Shown piece by piece: positions 32,505-39,439 of a DNA stretch of 39,439 bases (positions within the stretch are counted from its first letter, which is position 1; every line of letters starts with the position of its first letter). Made by a program: the position numbers and the translations under genes. The notes beneath the pieces are model-generated. The model ran no database searches. It saw only the letters and a list, made by a program, of their open reading frames with translations, and had not been told where the DNA came from. Location of the stretch: NCBI GenBank assembly GCA_963540965.1, contig CAUTSA010000006.1, positions 1 through 39,439 on the forward strand, given 5' to 3'. Origin of the DNA: Nanosyncoccus sp963540965. GTDB lineage: Bacteria > Patescibacteriota > Saccharimonadia > Saccharimonadales > Saccharimonadaceae.

Positions 32505-34271
32505 ATGAGTATTTTTAACTTGATTAAGAAAAAGGAGCCAATTAACAACGGACAGGCGCCACAAAATCCGGCTACAGCGCAGTCGGCTAATCTTGCTAAT
32601 TTAGTATTAAATTCAATCGACGAAGGCGTAATGATTGTTCATTCTTCTGGAATTGTTGTATTAGTAAATCCAGCTGCAATGAGACTGCTTGGGACGAGTG
32701 ATCCAAATATGGTCGAAAACCTACAACTTGCTTCAATTCTTAGTCTTGAAAACTCTGAAGGGACGAAGATTGAAGATGATGTTAATCCTGTACTCAGAGC
32801 TGTGATGAACGGTGAAAATTTTGACACTCGTGATCTGATATTAGTGAGTATTCAGGGACAGCGGAGGCCGGTAGCAATTTCTGTAGTTTGTACCACCACT
32901 GGCCAAAATGAACGAATTATCACACTGCGTGATATTGCGCGAGAACTCGAGGAAGAAGGCGAGCAGGCAGACTTTATCTCGACTGCGTCGCATGAAATGC
33001 GTACACCAGTTGCTTCGATTGAGGGGTATTTGGGATTAGCTTTAAATCCGAAAACTGCAACAATCGATGAGCGTGCTAGAAAATATCTTGAGGAAGCCCA
33101 CGCGTCGTCGAAACACTTAGGTCGATTATTTAAGGACTTGCTCGATGTTACAAAATTGGATGATAAGAAAATCCGAGTACAGCTCACCCCTGTTGAGATG
33201 GCCTCAACAGTGCGATCGATTGCCAATGGTCAAGTGCCAATGATGAGTGAAAAAGGTATTCATTACACCTTTGGCGCCAATGCAGCAAGATCAGATAATA
33301 CAGCTAGGGTAGTTAATCAGGAAGTCTACGCAAGTGTTGATATTGATTTTCTACGTGAAGCTGTAAATAATTTGGTGGAAAATGCAATTAAATATACGGC
33401 CTCTGGTGGAGGTATTTGGGTGAATGTACGTGGGGATGATGACCGTGTTTTAATTAATGTGACCGATACTGGAATTGGAATTTCTCCAGATGATTTGAAG
33501 CATGTTTTTCAGAAATTTTATCGTGCAGATAATTCGCAAACTCGCACAGTGGGCGGAACTGGGCTTGGTTTATATCTGGTTAAGCAGAGAGTTGAGGCAA
33601 TGGGGGGCAAGGTTTGGGCGGAGAGTTCGTTTGGTGAAGGCTCCACCTTTTACCTTTCATTCCCTCGCATTACAGCTGAAGAATATCAACGTCAAAAACA
33701 GATTGCCTCTAATATCGAGGCAATGAGTCAGAGCACACAAGCGCTTCCTACTCAACCAACGATGCAGGATCCACAAGCGGCTATTTCTCAACCGATAATG
33801 CAGCCGACGACGCAACCTGCGGCACAACCTATGGTACAACCAACAGCCGTGCAGCCTCTTATACAACAAGCCCCACAACTTACGGACGTACAATCACCTG
33901 CACAACAGACCCCGCAACCTACGGCTATACAATCACCTACACAACAAATCTCACAACCTTCAATACAGGAGGCCACTCCAATGCAGTCATCACAGCCAGT
34001 AGCATCCCCGGTATTACAATCAGCTTCGCAGCCGACTCTGCAGCAGCCAGTGATGACGCAATTCTCACAACCAGCTACACAGCAGTCGCCCGCCATGCAG
34101 CAACCAGCTTTGTCACAACCAGTACAGCCACCACAGCCAAGCATACAGCCTTTACAACCTCCACAACAACCTTTACAACCTCCGCATCAGCCTTTACAGC
34201 CGGCAATAACGCAGCCATTAAATAGCCCGCAGCCTATAAGCAATAATCAACAATTACCAAATAATAATTAA
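32505..34271 (+). CDS. Soluble PAS histidine kinase with Gln/Pro-rich C-terminal tail
   Basis: 588 aa, no transmembrane segment. A PAS-like sensor (about 30-145) precedes HisKA with His163 in ASHEMRTPVA. A full HATPase follows (N box NNLVENAIKY, G1 DTGIGIS, G2 GGTGLGLYLV), ending near residue 390. About 180 residues then form a Gln/Pro/Ser/Thr-rich low-complexity tail (410-588). The signal would be cytoplasmic or at the membrane via a partner. Leaderless, with TAAAAT 7 nt before the ATG. The cognate response regulator follows 9 nt downstream. Confidence 0.93.
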   Translation: MSIFNLIKKKEPINNGQAPQNPATAQSANLANLVLNSIDEGVMIVHSSGIVVLVNPAAMRLLGTSDPNMVENLQLASILSLENSEGTKIEDDVNPVLRAVMNGENFDTRDLILVSIQGQRRPVAISVVCTTTGQNERIITLRDIARELEEEGEQADFISTASHEMRTPVASIEGYLGLALNPKTATIDERARKYLEEAHASSKHLGRLFKDLLDVTKLDDKKIRVQLTPVEMASTVRSIANGQVPMMSEKGIHYTFGANAARSDNTARVVNQEVYASVDIDFLREAVNNLVENAIKYTASGGGIWVNVRGDDDRVLINVTDTGIGISPDDLKHVFQKFYRADNSQTRTVGGTGLGLYLVKQRVEAMGGKVWAESSFGEGSTFYLSFPRITAEEYQRQKQIASNIEAMSQSTQALPTQPTMQDPQAAISQPIMQPTTQPAAQPMVQPTAVQPLIQQAPQLTDVQSPAQQTPQPTAIQSPTQQISQPSIQEATPMQSSQPVASPVLQSASQPTLQQPVMTQFSQPATQQSPAMQQPALSQPVQPPQPSIQPLQPPQQPLQPPHQPLQPAITQPLNSPQPISNNQQLPNNN

Positions 34272-34280
34272 AGGATAGAT

Positions 34281-35111
34281 ATGGCAAAAATATTACTTGT
34301 CGAAGATGATCAAAGCTTAAGAGAAATCTATGGAATTCGCTTAACAGCGGAAGGTTATGAGATTGTACCAGCTGGAGATGGCGAGGAGGCATTAGCCGTT
34401 GCGGTACGCGAAAGACCAGATTTAATCATTTCTGACGTTATGATGCCAAAGATCTCAGGATTTGATATGCTAGACATTCTGCGTTCGACTCCTGAAACAA
34501 AAGATATTAAGGTAATTATGATGACCGCACTTTCTTCAGATGACCAGAGGGAGCGTGGCGAGAGCTTAGGAGCTGATCGCTTTTTGGTTAAATCTCAGGT
34601 TGGCATCGAGGATGTAGTAAATGCAGTACATGAGGTCCTGGATCAAAATACTGGAGTAGAAGCATCTAATACTTTGAACACTGAGTCGGGTTTTAATCAA
34701 CCCGTAGAAAACAATAATGTATTCCAGGTTCAACAACAGGTAGAACAATACACGACTCCACAGAACCAGCCGCAAGCAGAACAATATACTGTTTCACAAA
34801 ATCAGCAACCGGTAGTGCAGCAAACAATGCAGCCAGCAATACAGCAACAGGTGACACAACAGACCGCTATGCAACAGGTCACACCTGATTTTTCTAATCA
34901 ACCAGTTTACGAACAGCCCAATACAACTTTTACACAACAATCTGCTTCTCAAGGTCCATCTTTTAATCAAGTTCAAACTCCAGTACCCCAGAGCACACAG
35001 ACCCCTAGCCCACAAAATGACGCCTACTCAATTAATTCAGTGACGGATGAAAGTGGAATGAATATTAAAGATCAGATGGATCAAATTTTGGGTGGAATGG
35101 GGTCTATATAA
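34281..35111 (+). CDS. Receiver-only response regulator with Gln-rich tail
   Basis: 276 aa. Residues 1-125 are a CheY-like receiver (EDD at 8-10, Asp52 in IISDVMMPKISG, MMTALSS, Lys in FLVKSQ). There is no DNA-binding domain. Residues ~130-250 are Gln/Pro/Thr-rich low complexity, similar in composition to the kinase tail. The last ~22 residues (DESGMNIKDQMDQILGGMG) look like a short amphipathic helix. It probably acts by protein-protein contact rather than transcription. SD AAAGGA precedes the ATG. Confidence 0.93.
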   Translation: MAKILLVEDDQSLREIYGIRLTAEGYEIVPAGDGEEALAVAVRERPDLIISDVMMPKISGFDMLDILRSTPETKDIKVIMMTALSSDDQRERGESLGADRFLVKSQVGIEDVVNAVHEVLDQNTGVEASNTLNTESGFNQPVENNNVFQVQQQVEQYTTPQNQPQAEQYTVSQNQQPVVQQTMQPAIQQQVTQQTAMQQVTPDFSNQPVYEQPNTTFTQQSASQGPSFNQVQTPVPQSTQTPSPQNDAYSINSVTDESGMNIKDQMDQILGGMGSI

Positions 35112-35126
35112 ATATCACATATATGA

Positions 35127-35132
35127 TATATT
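35127..35132 (+). promoter_or_regulatory. -10 box (TGATATATT) for leaderless pseudouridine synthase gene
   Basis: TATATT with TGA, 6 nt upstream of the ATG at 35139. Confidence 0.5.
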
Positions 35133-35138
35133 TATGAT

Positions 35139-35822
35139 ATGCGTTTAAATAAATTTTTAGCAGAACGGCTGGGGATTTCACGAAGAGATGCCGATAGTCT
35201 GATTGATTCTGGACGAGTTAAGGTTGATGGAGTGACAGCTGAGCTTGGGATGCAAGTGCTCGAAGCGCAGGATATCTTAGTGGATAATAAAAAGGTGGAT
35301 TTTCCTCACCAATACACTTATTTGATGCTAAATAAGCCACGTGGTTATGTTTCTTCAAGAAGACAACAAGGCAAAACCCCCACTCTCTACGAATTATTAC
35401 CGGAAAAGTGGCAGGTTTTAAAGACAGTCGGACGACTTGATAAGGATAGTTCTGGATTAATTCTCTTAACCGATGATGGTAACTTCACGTTTGAGATGAC
35501 GCATCCAAAATTTTTCAAAATTAAAACTTATATTGTGGAACTCGATCACGAAATAGCCCCGTTACATCAGCAGATGATTTCTGACATCGGTATAACACTA
35601 CCGGATGGAGTAAGTAAGTTATTTTTAACCAAAGTTCCGGATGAGAGTGGCCAGATAACTGGGAAAAATCTTCAAGTTGAGATGAGTGAAGGTAGAAATC
35701 GCCAAATTCGTCGCACCTTTGCAGCGCTTGGTTATGAAGTTACGACACTTCACCGTATTGAATTTGGCAAATATCAACTTGGTGATTTGAAGCCTGGCCA
35801 ATACATGGAGGTCAAAAAATAA
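35139..35822 (+). CDS. RsuA/RluB/RluE-family pseudouridine synthase
   Basis: 227 aa. An N-terminal S4 RNA-binding domain (MRLNKFLAERLGISRRDAD, IDSGRVKVDG) precedes the catalytic domain with the key Asp in VGRLDKDSSGLILLTDDG and NRQIRRTFAALGYEV. It converts specific uridines to pseudouridine in rRNA. RsuA (16S), RluB or RluE (23S) cannot be separated by eye. Predicted leaderless. It lies 27 nt after the response regulator and is convergent with nusA, sharing a terminator. Confidence 0.93.
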   Translation: MRLNKFLAERLGISRRDADSLIDSGRVKVDGVTAELGMQVLEAQDILVDNKKVDFPHQYTYLMLNKPRGYVSSRRQQGKTPTLYELLPEKWQVLKTVGRLDKDSSGLILLTDDGNFTFEMTHPKFFKIKTYIVELDHEIAPLHQQMISDIGITLPDGVSKLFLTKVPDESGQITGKNLQVEMSEGRNRQIRRTFAALGYEVTTLHRIEFGKYQLGDLKPGQYMEVKK

Positions 35823-35832
35823 TGATCAAAAA

Positions 35833-35859
35833 AAATAGACCCCGTTTAGGGGTCTATTT
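35833..35859. terminator. Shared terminator between pseudouridine synthase gene and nusA
   Basis: AAATAGACCCC (35833-35843), GTTTA loop, GGGGTCTATTT (35849-35859). The minus side has a long T run and so is the stronger terminator (for nusA); the plus side is weaker. Confidence 0.9.
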
Positions 35860-35861
35860 GA

Positions 35862-36965
35862 TTACTCTTCAGAGCTGTCTTCGAGAGCAGAGAGGAGAGA
35901 GTCCTCAGCGTTGCCGCGCTTTTTCTTCTTTGGAGTCTCAGCAAGTTCGATATCAAGCTCAATACCAGTTAGCTTAGAAGCAAGGCGTACGTTTTGCCCC
36001 TGACGACCAATGGCGACTGACTGCTGATCTTCTGAGACATAAACCTTGGCACGCTTATCTTCAAGCTCGACCTTAATAATTTCAGCTGGACTGAGTGCTT
36101 CACGAATGTATTCAGACATATTATCACTCCAGTTGACAATATCAATTTTTTCACGATCACCAATTTCATTCATCACAGCCTGAACACGGACACCACGACC
36201 GCCCACGAAAGTACCGACAGGGTCTACGCCAGGAACGGATGAAGAAACTGCAATCTTGGTACGACGGCCCGGCTCACGAGCAATGGCATGAATTTCAACA
36301 GTTCCATTTTCAATTTCAGGAACTTCCTGTACGAAAAGCTGCTTAATGAATTCAGATGAACCACGAGAAACCAGTAAGTCAGCGCCACGTTCATTACGCT
36401 CAATAGCCTTAATGAGAACTTTAATGCGTGAACCTACTTTATAATATTCACCCTCGATCTGATCTTGTTTTAACATTAAACCAGTAGCTTTACCAAGATC
36501 CACACGAACAAGGCGTGGCTCGACGCGGGAGATTGTACCGTTAATAAGAGTATTAACTTTATCTTCATAAGCGGTAAGAATTGCGTCATGCTCCGCTTCA
36601 CGAAGACGCTGAACGATGACCTGCTTGGCGGTCATAGAAGCAACACGGCCAAAGGTGGTAACTTTGTGTGATTCTTCAACAATTTCACCAATTTCCTTAC
36701 CTCCAGCAAGGTCAGCTGGGATTTCGGTGGCTGGGTTATATGCTAGGCCGTCTTCAATAACTTCCTTAGCAACATATACTTCAGCTTCACCATTATCAAG
36801 GTTAAGGACAGCGCGAACGTTCATATCCTTATCACCCTCTTCTTTGCGCCAAGCGGCAGCAATAGCGGTCTCAATAATATTTAAGACTACCTCCTCTGGC
36901 AAGCCTTTTTCCTCTGAGATGACTTTGACCATTGAGGACATTTGTTTGAGATCTAAACCCTCCAT
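35862..36965 (-). CDS. nusA: Transcription termination/antitermination protein NusA
   Basis: 367 aa. The N-terminal RNA-polymerase-binding domain (about 1-125), an S1 domain (NTLINGTISRVEPRLVRVDL, about 130-200) and tandem KH domains (KIAVSSSVPGVDPVGTFVGG and VAIGRQGQNVRLASKL) are in place. A short acidic C-terminus follows and no AR repeats are present. NusA binds RNA polymerase and nascent RNA at pauses and hairpins. The ATG at 36965 has AGAAAGGA. The promoter lies ~100 nt upstream with a GNRA-capped hairpin between. The gene is convergent with the pseudouridine synthase gene. Confidence 0.97.
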   Translation of the reverse strand: MEGLDLKQMSSMVKVISEEKGLPEEVVLNIIETAIAAAWRKEEGDKDMNVRAVLNLDNGEAEVYVAKEVIEDGLAYNPATEIPADLAGGKEIGEIVEESHKVTTFGRVASMTAKQVIVQRLREAEHDAILTAYEDKVNTLINGTISRVEPRLVRVDLGKATGLMLKQDQIEGEYYKVGSRIKVLIKAIERNERGADLLVSRGSSEFIKQLFVQEVPEIENGTVEIHAIAREPGRRTKIAVSSSVPGVDPVGTFVGGRGVRVQAVMNEIGDREKIDIVNWSDNMSEYIREALSPAEIIKVELEDKRAKVYVSEDQQSVAIGRQGQNVRLASKLTGIELDIELAETPKKKKRGNAEDSLLSALEDSSEE

Positions 36966-37019
36966 TTAATCCTTTCTATTTTCATATAAATTATTTATCT
37001 ATCGAGCTTGAGTCTAAAA

Positions 37020-37041
37020 TATCCGACCTTTCGGCCGGATA
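37020..37041 (-). promoter_or_regulatory. GNRA-tetraloop hairpin in the nusA leader
   Basis: In minus-strand RNA, UAUCCGGCC pairs with GGUCGGAUA (one G-U) around a GAAA loop, then UUUUAGA follows. On the plus strand one pair is lost, so the hairpin is made for the nusA transcript. It could be a weak attenuator or a NusA autoregulatory site. Confidence 0.6.
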
Positions 37042-37061
37042 GAATATTCAAGTATGTATTT

Positions 37062-37067
37062 ATTATA
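37062..37067 (-). promoter_or_regulatory. Extended -10 (TGCTATAAT) of nusA
   Basis: Perfect TATAAT with TGC on the minus strand. Predicted start ~37055, which gives a ~90-nt leader. Confidence 0.65.
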
Positions 37068-37109
37068 GCAAACTTCGCTCAGAATAGCAAACAGAAAATA
37101 TTCTGCTTG

Positions 37110-37118
37110 TGGTATAAT
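37110..37118 (+). promoter_or_regulatory. Extended -10 (TGGTATAAT) of ftsA
   Basis: TGG plus TATAAT, 24 nt upstream of the ftsA ATG. It leaves a ~18-nt leader that includes AAAGAGAG. Confidence 0.7.
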
Positions 37119-37142
37119 AAGATTAACTAAATAAAGAGAGTT

Positions 37143-38492
37143 ATGCAAGGTACTAAACAAGAGACAACAACAGCGCATAAAATTAAGCCCGAGAATATTT
37201 TGTTGGCCCTTGACATTGGTACAGAATTTGTGAAGGCTGTAATTGCTGAAAAGACTAGTGACGACAACCTAAATATTATTGGTGTAGCTAAAGAGCACCA
37301 GAGTATGGGAAATATGTATGCAGGGGCAATTGCCGATATTCAAGCAGTGGTTTCAACTTGCGAAAAAGCTCTATCTCGTGCCGAGGAAATGGCCGGCGTA
37401 GTTTCAAGAACTTGTGTAGTGGGAATTGCTGGGGAGCTAATTAAAGGTAATACCAGGACAGTGAGATATAAGCGCAAAGATAGCAATAAGCCAATCTCTG
37501 ATAATGAAATGCAACAGATTATTCAAAAGGTTCAGGATAAGGCCGGCGAACAGGCAAGACAGGAGATTGCACTAGAGACCGATAATCCTGAAGTTGAGGT
37601 TCGACTAATCAATTCTGCGATTGTTTCCCTGTCGATTGACGGATATAAGGTTTCAAATCCAATTGGTTTTAAGGGGTCTGATTTAATGATTCAGTTTTAT
37701 ACAGCTTTTGCACCGCTTGTACATATTTCGGCGATTGAAAAGGTCTGTGCGGAGCTTAATTTGGATCTCTTAGCTGTCGCAGTAGAACCTTTTGCCGTAT
37801 GTCGTGCCTGTCTTGGAAATGAGCTGGACTCAAATTTTTCAGCAATCGTGATGGATATTGGTGGTGGAACCACAGATATTGCAGTAGTTGATGATGGCGG
37901 TGTTGAAGGAACAAAAATGTTTGGAATTGGTGGCCGCAGCTTTACGCATCAAATTGCCACGAAGACTGGCCTTGACTATGATACTGCAGAAGCAGTTAAA
38001 TTACAGATTGGGGGAGTTTCATTAGATCAATTAACTTTGAGACACCGTGAAGAAACTGTAGCTGAAGCGGAGTATAAAAATGAGATACAGACAATTCTAG
38101 CAACTCCAGAACGAGCGAAAAAAATCAATAAAGCCATTTCTGATAATGTGGAAGTGTGGCTAGGCGGCGTAGTGGTAGCCTTAGAGGATTTCCCTTTGGT
38201 TGAAGCCCTACCAACTAAAATTCTGCTCTGCGGTGGTGGTGCTGGATTATCTGCGTTGCAGGAAGAACTCGCGACAAGTGATTGGTATACTGATTTACCA
38301 TTTTCAAGACGACCACTCGTGCATCTACTTGATGACGTTGATATTCCCGGAATAGAGAACTCCACAGAAGAAAACCTTGACTACTCATTTATTACGGCTT
38401 TTGGCTTGCTTAGAGTCGCTATTGATACTTTGGCGGGAACAGATGAGCCAACTGGATTAAGAGCAAAATTAGCAAAACTATTACAGAATTAG
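37143..38492 (+). CDS. ftsA: FtsA-like actin-fold cell division protein
   Basis: 449 aa with the actin/Hsp70-type ATPase motifs: PHOSPHATE 1 LALDIGTEFVKAVI, PHOSPHATE 2 MDIGGGTTDIAVV and ADENOSINE LLCGGGAGLS. An SHS2/1C-like insertion lies in the first half (AIADIQAVVS to AFAPLVHISAIEK). The C-terminus GLRAKLAKLLQN could be the amphipathic membrane-targeting helix of FtsA. FtsA tethers FtsZ to the membrane. No ftsZ is adjacent, and PilM-like proteins share the fold, so FtsA is the preferred but not certain name. Confidence 0.85.
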   Translation: MQGTKQETTTAHKIKPENILLALDIGTEFVKAVIAEKTSDDNLNIIGVAKEHQSMGNMYAGAIADIQAVVSTCEKALSRAEEMAGVVSRTCVVGIAGELIKGNTRTVRYKRKDSNKPISDNEMQQIIQKVQDKAGEQARQEIALETDNPEVEVRLINSAIVSLSIDGYKVSNPIGFKGSDLMIQFYTAFAPLVHISAIEKVCAELNLDLLAVAVEPFAVCRACLGNELDSNFSAIVMDIGGGTTDIAVVDDGGVEGTKMFGIGGRSFTHQIATKTGLDYDTAEAVKLQIGGVSLDQLTLRHREETVAEAEYKNEIQTILATPERAKKINKAISDNVEVWLGGVVVALEDFPLVEALPTKILLCGGGAGLSALQEELATSDWYTDLPFSRRPLVHLLDDVDIPGIENSTEENLDYSFITAFGLLRVAIDTLAGTDEPTGLRAKLAKLLQN

Positions 38493-38539
38493 TTTTATTT
38501 ATATAATGTTGATTTAATATATTATAATTTCCCTAAATC

Positions 38540-38917
38540 TTACTTTTTTAATATTTTTCCGAAGACAATATAGCCAATTGTCCAAAAAATTACACCGAAG
38601 AGAATAAAAATGCAAAAAACTTTTAGATAATCAAATGGTGTATTTAATTCATACCAATCACTAATTAGGAGGCACGGAAAGACTGTCGATAGCATTACTA
38701 GAAAATGTACTAGAGACTGCTTCAAAAGAGACCATGCTTCAATTTCATAAATAATTGAGGAAGCGGCTATGATCGTAATAATCACTCCAGTAAGAAACGT
38801 TCCCTTAACTTGGCGAAATTCTATCGAAGAAAATAGCATTATTAAAGAAAGTGAAGACATAATACAAAATGGAATAATTCCACGTTTTAGCGCCTGCAAG
38901 ACTTGTTTTTTATACAT
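38540..38917 (-). CDS. DUF3021-like membrane protein
   Basis: 125 aa with four hydrophobic helices. The motif YEIEAWSLLKQSLVHFL and the following helix pair match what I know of the DUF3021 family, which usually pairs with a LytTR regulator. No LytTR gene is in the window. Function unknown. The gene lies between ftsA (convergent) and the 5S rRNA terminator. Confidence 0.75.
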   Translation of the reverse strand: MYKKQVLQALKRGIIPFCIMSSLSLIMLFSSIEFRQVKGTFLTGVIITIIAASSIIYEIEAWSLLKQSLVHFLVMLSTVFPCLLISDWYELNTPFDYLKVFCIFILFGVIFWTIGYIVFGKILKK

Positions 38918-38991
38918 AAACCGAAAATCCTCTTTTTCATATATTTGTATTATACATCAACCATTTAGATGCCGCTAATTTATATTTCAAT

Positions 38992-39023
38992 TCAAAAACA
39001 GAAAACCACCCGTTGGGGTGGTT
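38992..39023 (-). terminator. rRNA operon terminator
   Basis: AACCACCC (39004-39011), GTTG loop, GGGTGGTT (39016-39023), followed on the minus strand by TTTTCTGTTTTT. It lies just after 5S. Confidence 0.9.
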
Positions 39024-39034
39024 ATTCCGTATAA

Positions 39035-39142
39035 TTTGGCACCTTGCTACCTTCCCGCTGTTGCAGTATTCTCGCCGCTGCTGAGCTTGACTTCTGTGTT
39101 CGGAATGGGAACAGGTATTTCCTCAGTGCTATGGGCACCAAT
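39035..39142 (-). rRNA. rrf: 5S ribosomal RNA
   Basis: The minus strand carries the conserved 5S core (CCTGTTCCCATTCCGAACAC and GAAGTCAAGCTC), with ends TTGGTGCC and GGTGCCAA pairing as helix I through G-U pairs. Ends are estimated from helix I. It is the last gene of the rRNA operon; 23S lies upstream. Confidence 0.95.
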
Positions 39143-39247
39143 TTCGCTTATTGAAATATTCAATGCGCGCTGATTGATGTCCATTAGGTGTGATGAATTA
39201 ATAAACTTGCGGTGTTCTGATCGAGCACCGATTACTAGTTAAGTCTA

Positions 39248-39290
39248 TCAAACTATCTGCGTCTATTTTAAATAAACCCTGATAGTTTGA
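39248..39290 (-). other. Inverted repeat in the 23S-5S spacer (processing stem)
   Basis: TCAAACTATC (39248-39257) and GATAGTTTGA (39281-39290) form a 10-bp perfect stem just after the 23S 3' end. It is likely the RNase III-type maturation site or part of the 23S-flanking stem. No tRNA lies in the 39143-39296 spacer. Confidence 0.6.
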
Positions 39291-39296
39291 ACATAA

Positions 39297-39439
39297 AAAG
39301 GCGATGGATCTATTAGTACGCTTCGACTCCATACCTTACGGTACTTCCATCTTGCGCCTATCAACCAGATCTTCTTTCTGGGATCTCATAGGGAATTCTA
39401 ATCTTGGAGTGGGCTTCGCGCTTAATATGCTTTCAGCGC
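39297..39439 (-). rRNA. rrl: 23S ribosomal RNA, 3' end (partial)
   Basis: The minus strand shows the conserved 3'-terminal 23S sequence (GCTGAAAGCATATTAAGCGC, AGTACCGTAAGGTATGGAG, TACTAATAGATC). The 5' part lies beyond the window. The 3' end is placed near 39297 by the TACTAATAGATCCATCGCC end region. Confidence 0.95.

Noticed and set aside
33788..34144. Cys-rich minus-strand ORF
   Set aside because: Mirror frame of the Gln/Pro-rich kinase tail; no start signal.
33700..34990. CRISPR-like short repeats
   Set aside because: The repeats are codon-level Gln/Pro-rich coding sequence, without regular spacers.

Overview
The window reads as a chromosomal segment of a Patescibacteria/CPR bacterium, most likely a Saccharibacteria (TM7) relative. 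This is inferred from gene content, not from a search. Indicators are a compact genome with short intergenic gaps, a RuvX-MltG fusion, a membrane-anchored baseplate-J-like protein, a secreted protein ending in a VirB2/TrbC-like two-helix module, an LPXTG-type surface protein, and many start codons that sit only 6-7 nt after a -10 box. All proteins read with the standard code.

Layout, left to right. Positions 1-1120 hold the 5' part of an unrecognised CDS cut by the window edge. Positions 1177-6365, all minus strand, hold metK, then gatC-gatA-(membrane HEPN-like)-gatB, plus a small unknown gene. Positions 6485-14301 are one minus-strand run of six genes: a Bce-type peptide ABC transporter (ATPase2, permease2), an OmpR-type response regulator, an intramembrane-sensing histidine kinase, and a second Bce-type transporter (ATPase1, permease1). 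A frameshifted copy of the uvrB 3' end lies between permease2 and the regulator, and is best read as the scar of a tandem duplication. Positions 14385-16815 hold uvrB and an ASCH-domain gene. Positions 16884-17726 hold an unknown gene behind a ~165-nt leader with mutually exclusive hairpins. Positions 17796-19600 hold an alpha/beta hydrolase, a GNAT acetyltransferase and an S51 peptidase. Then come tRNA-Leu(UAG), an LPXTG-type protein, rsmD, a putative Zn-phospholipase-like gene, recG and trmD.

Between trmD and the next gene there is a consensus sigma70 promoter on the plus strand, about 145 nt of structured non-coding sequence and an intrinsic terminator. This looks like an unassigned small RNA. 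Positions 24983-32457 are mostly envelope functions: the glucan-binding-repeat/pilin-like chimera, a small membrane protein, obgE, a LysM-CHAP hydrolase, the ruvX-mltG fusion and the baseplate-J-like protein. Positions 32505-35822 (plus) hold a soluble PAS histidine kinase and a receiver-only regulator, both with Gln/Pro-rich tails, then an RsuA/RluB pseudouridine synthase. nusA (minus) and ftsA (plus) diverge from a shared intergenic region. A DUF3021-like gene is followed by the 3' end of an rRNA operon (5S and partial 23S, minus).

The genes serve translation and RNA maturation (gatCAB, trmD, rsmD, nusA, rluB, tRNA, rRNA), DNA repair (uvrB, recG), SAM supply (metK), peptidoglycan and surface functions (mltG, CHAP, LPXTG and glucan-binding proteins, ftsA) and peptide stress (two Bce modules with one two-component system).
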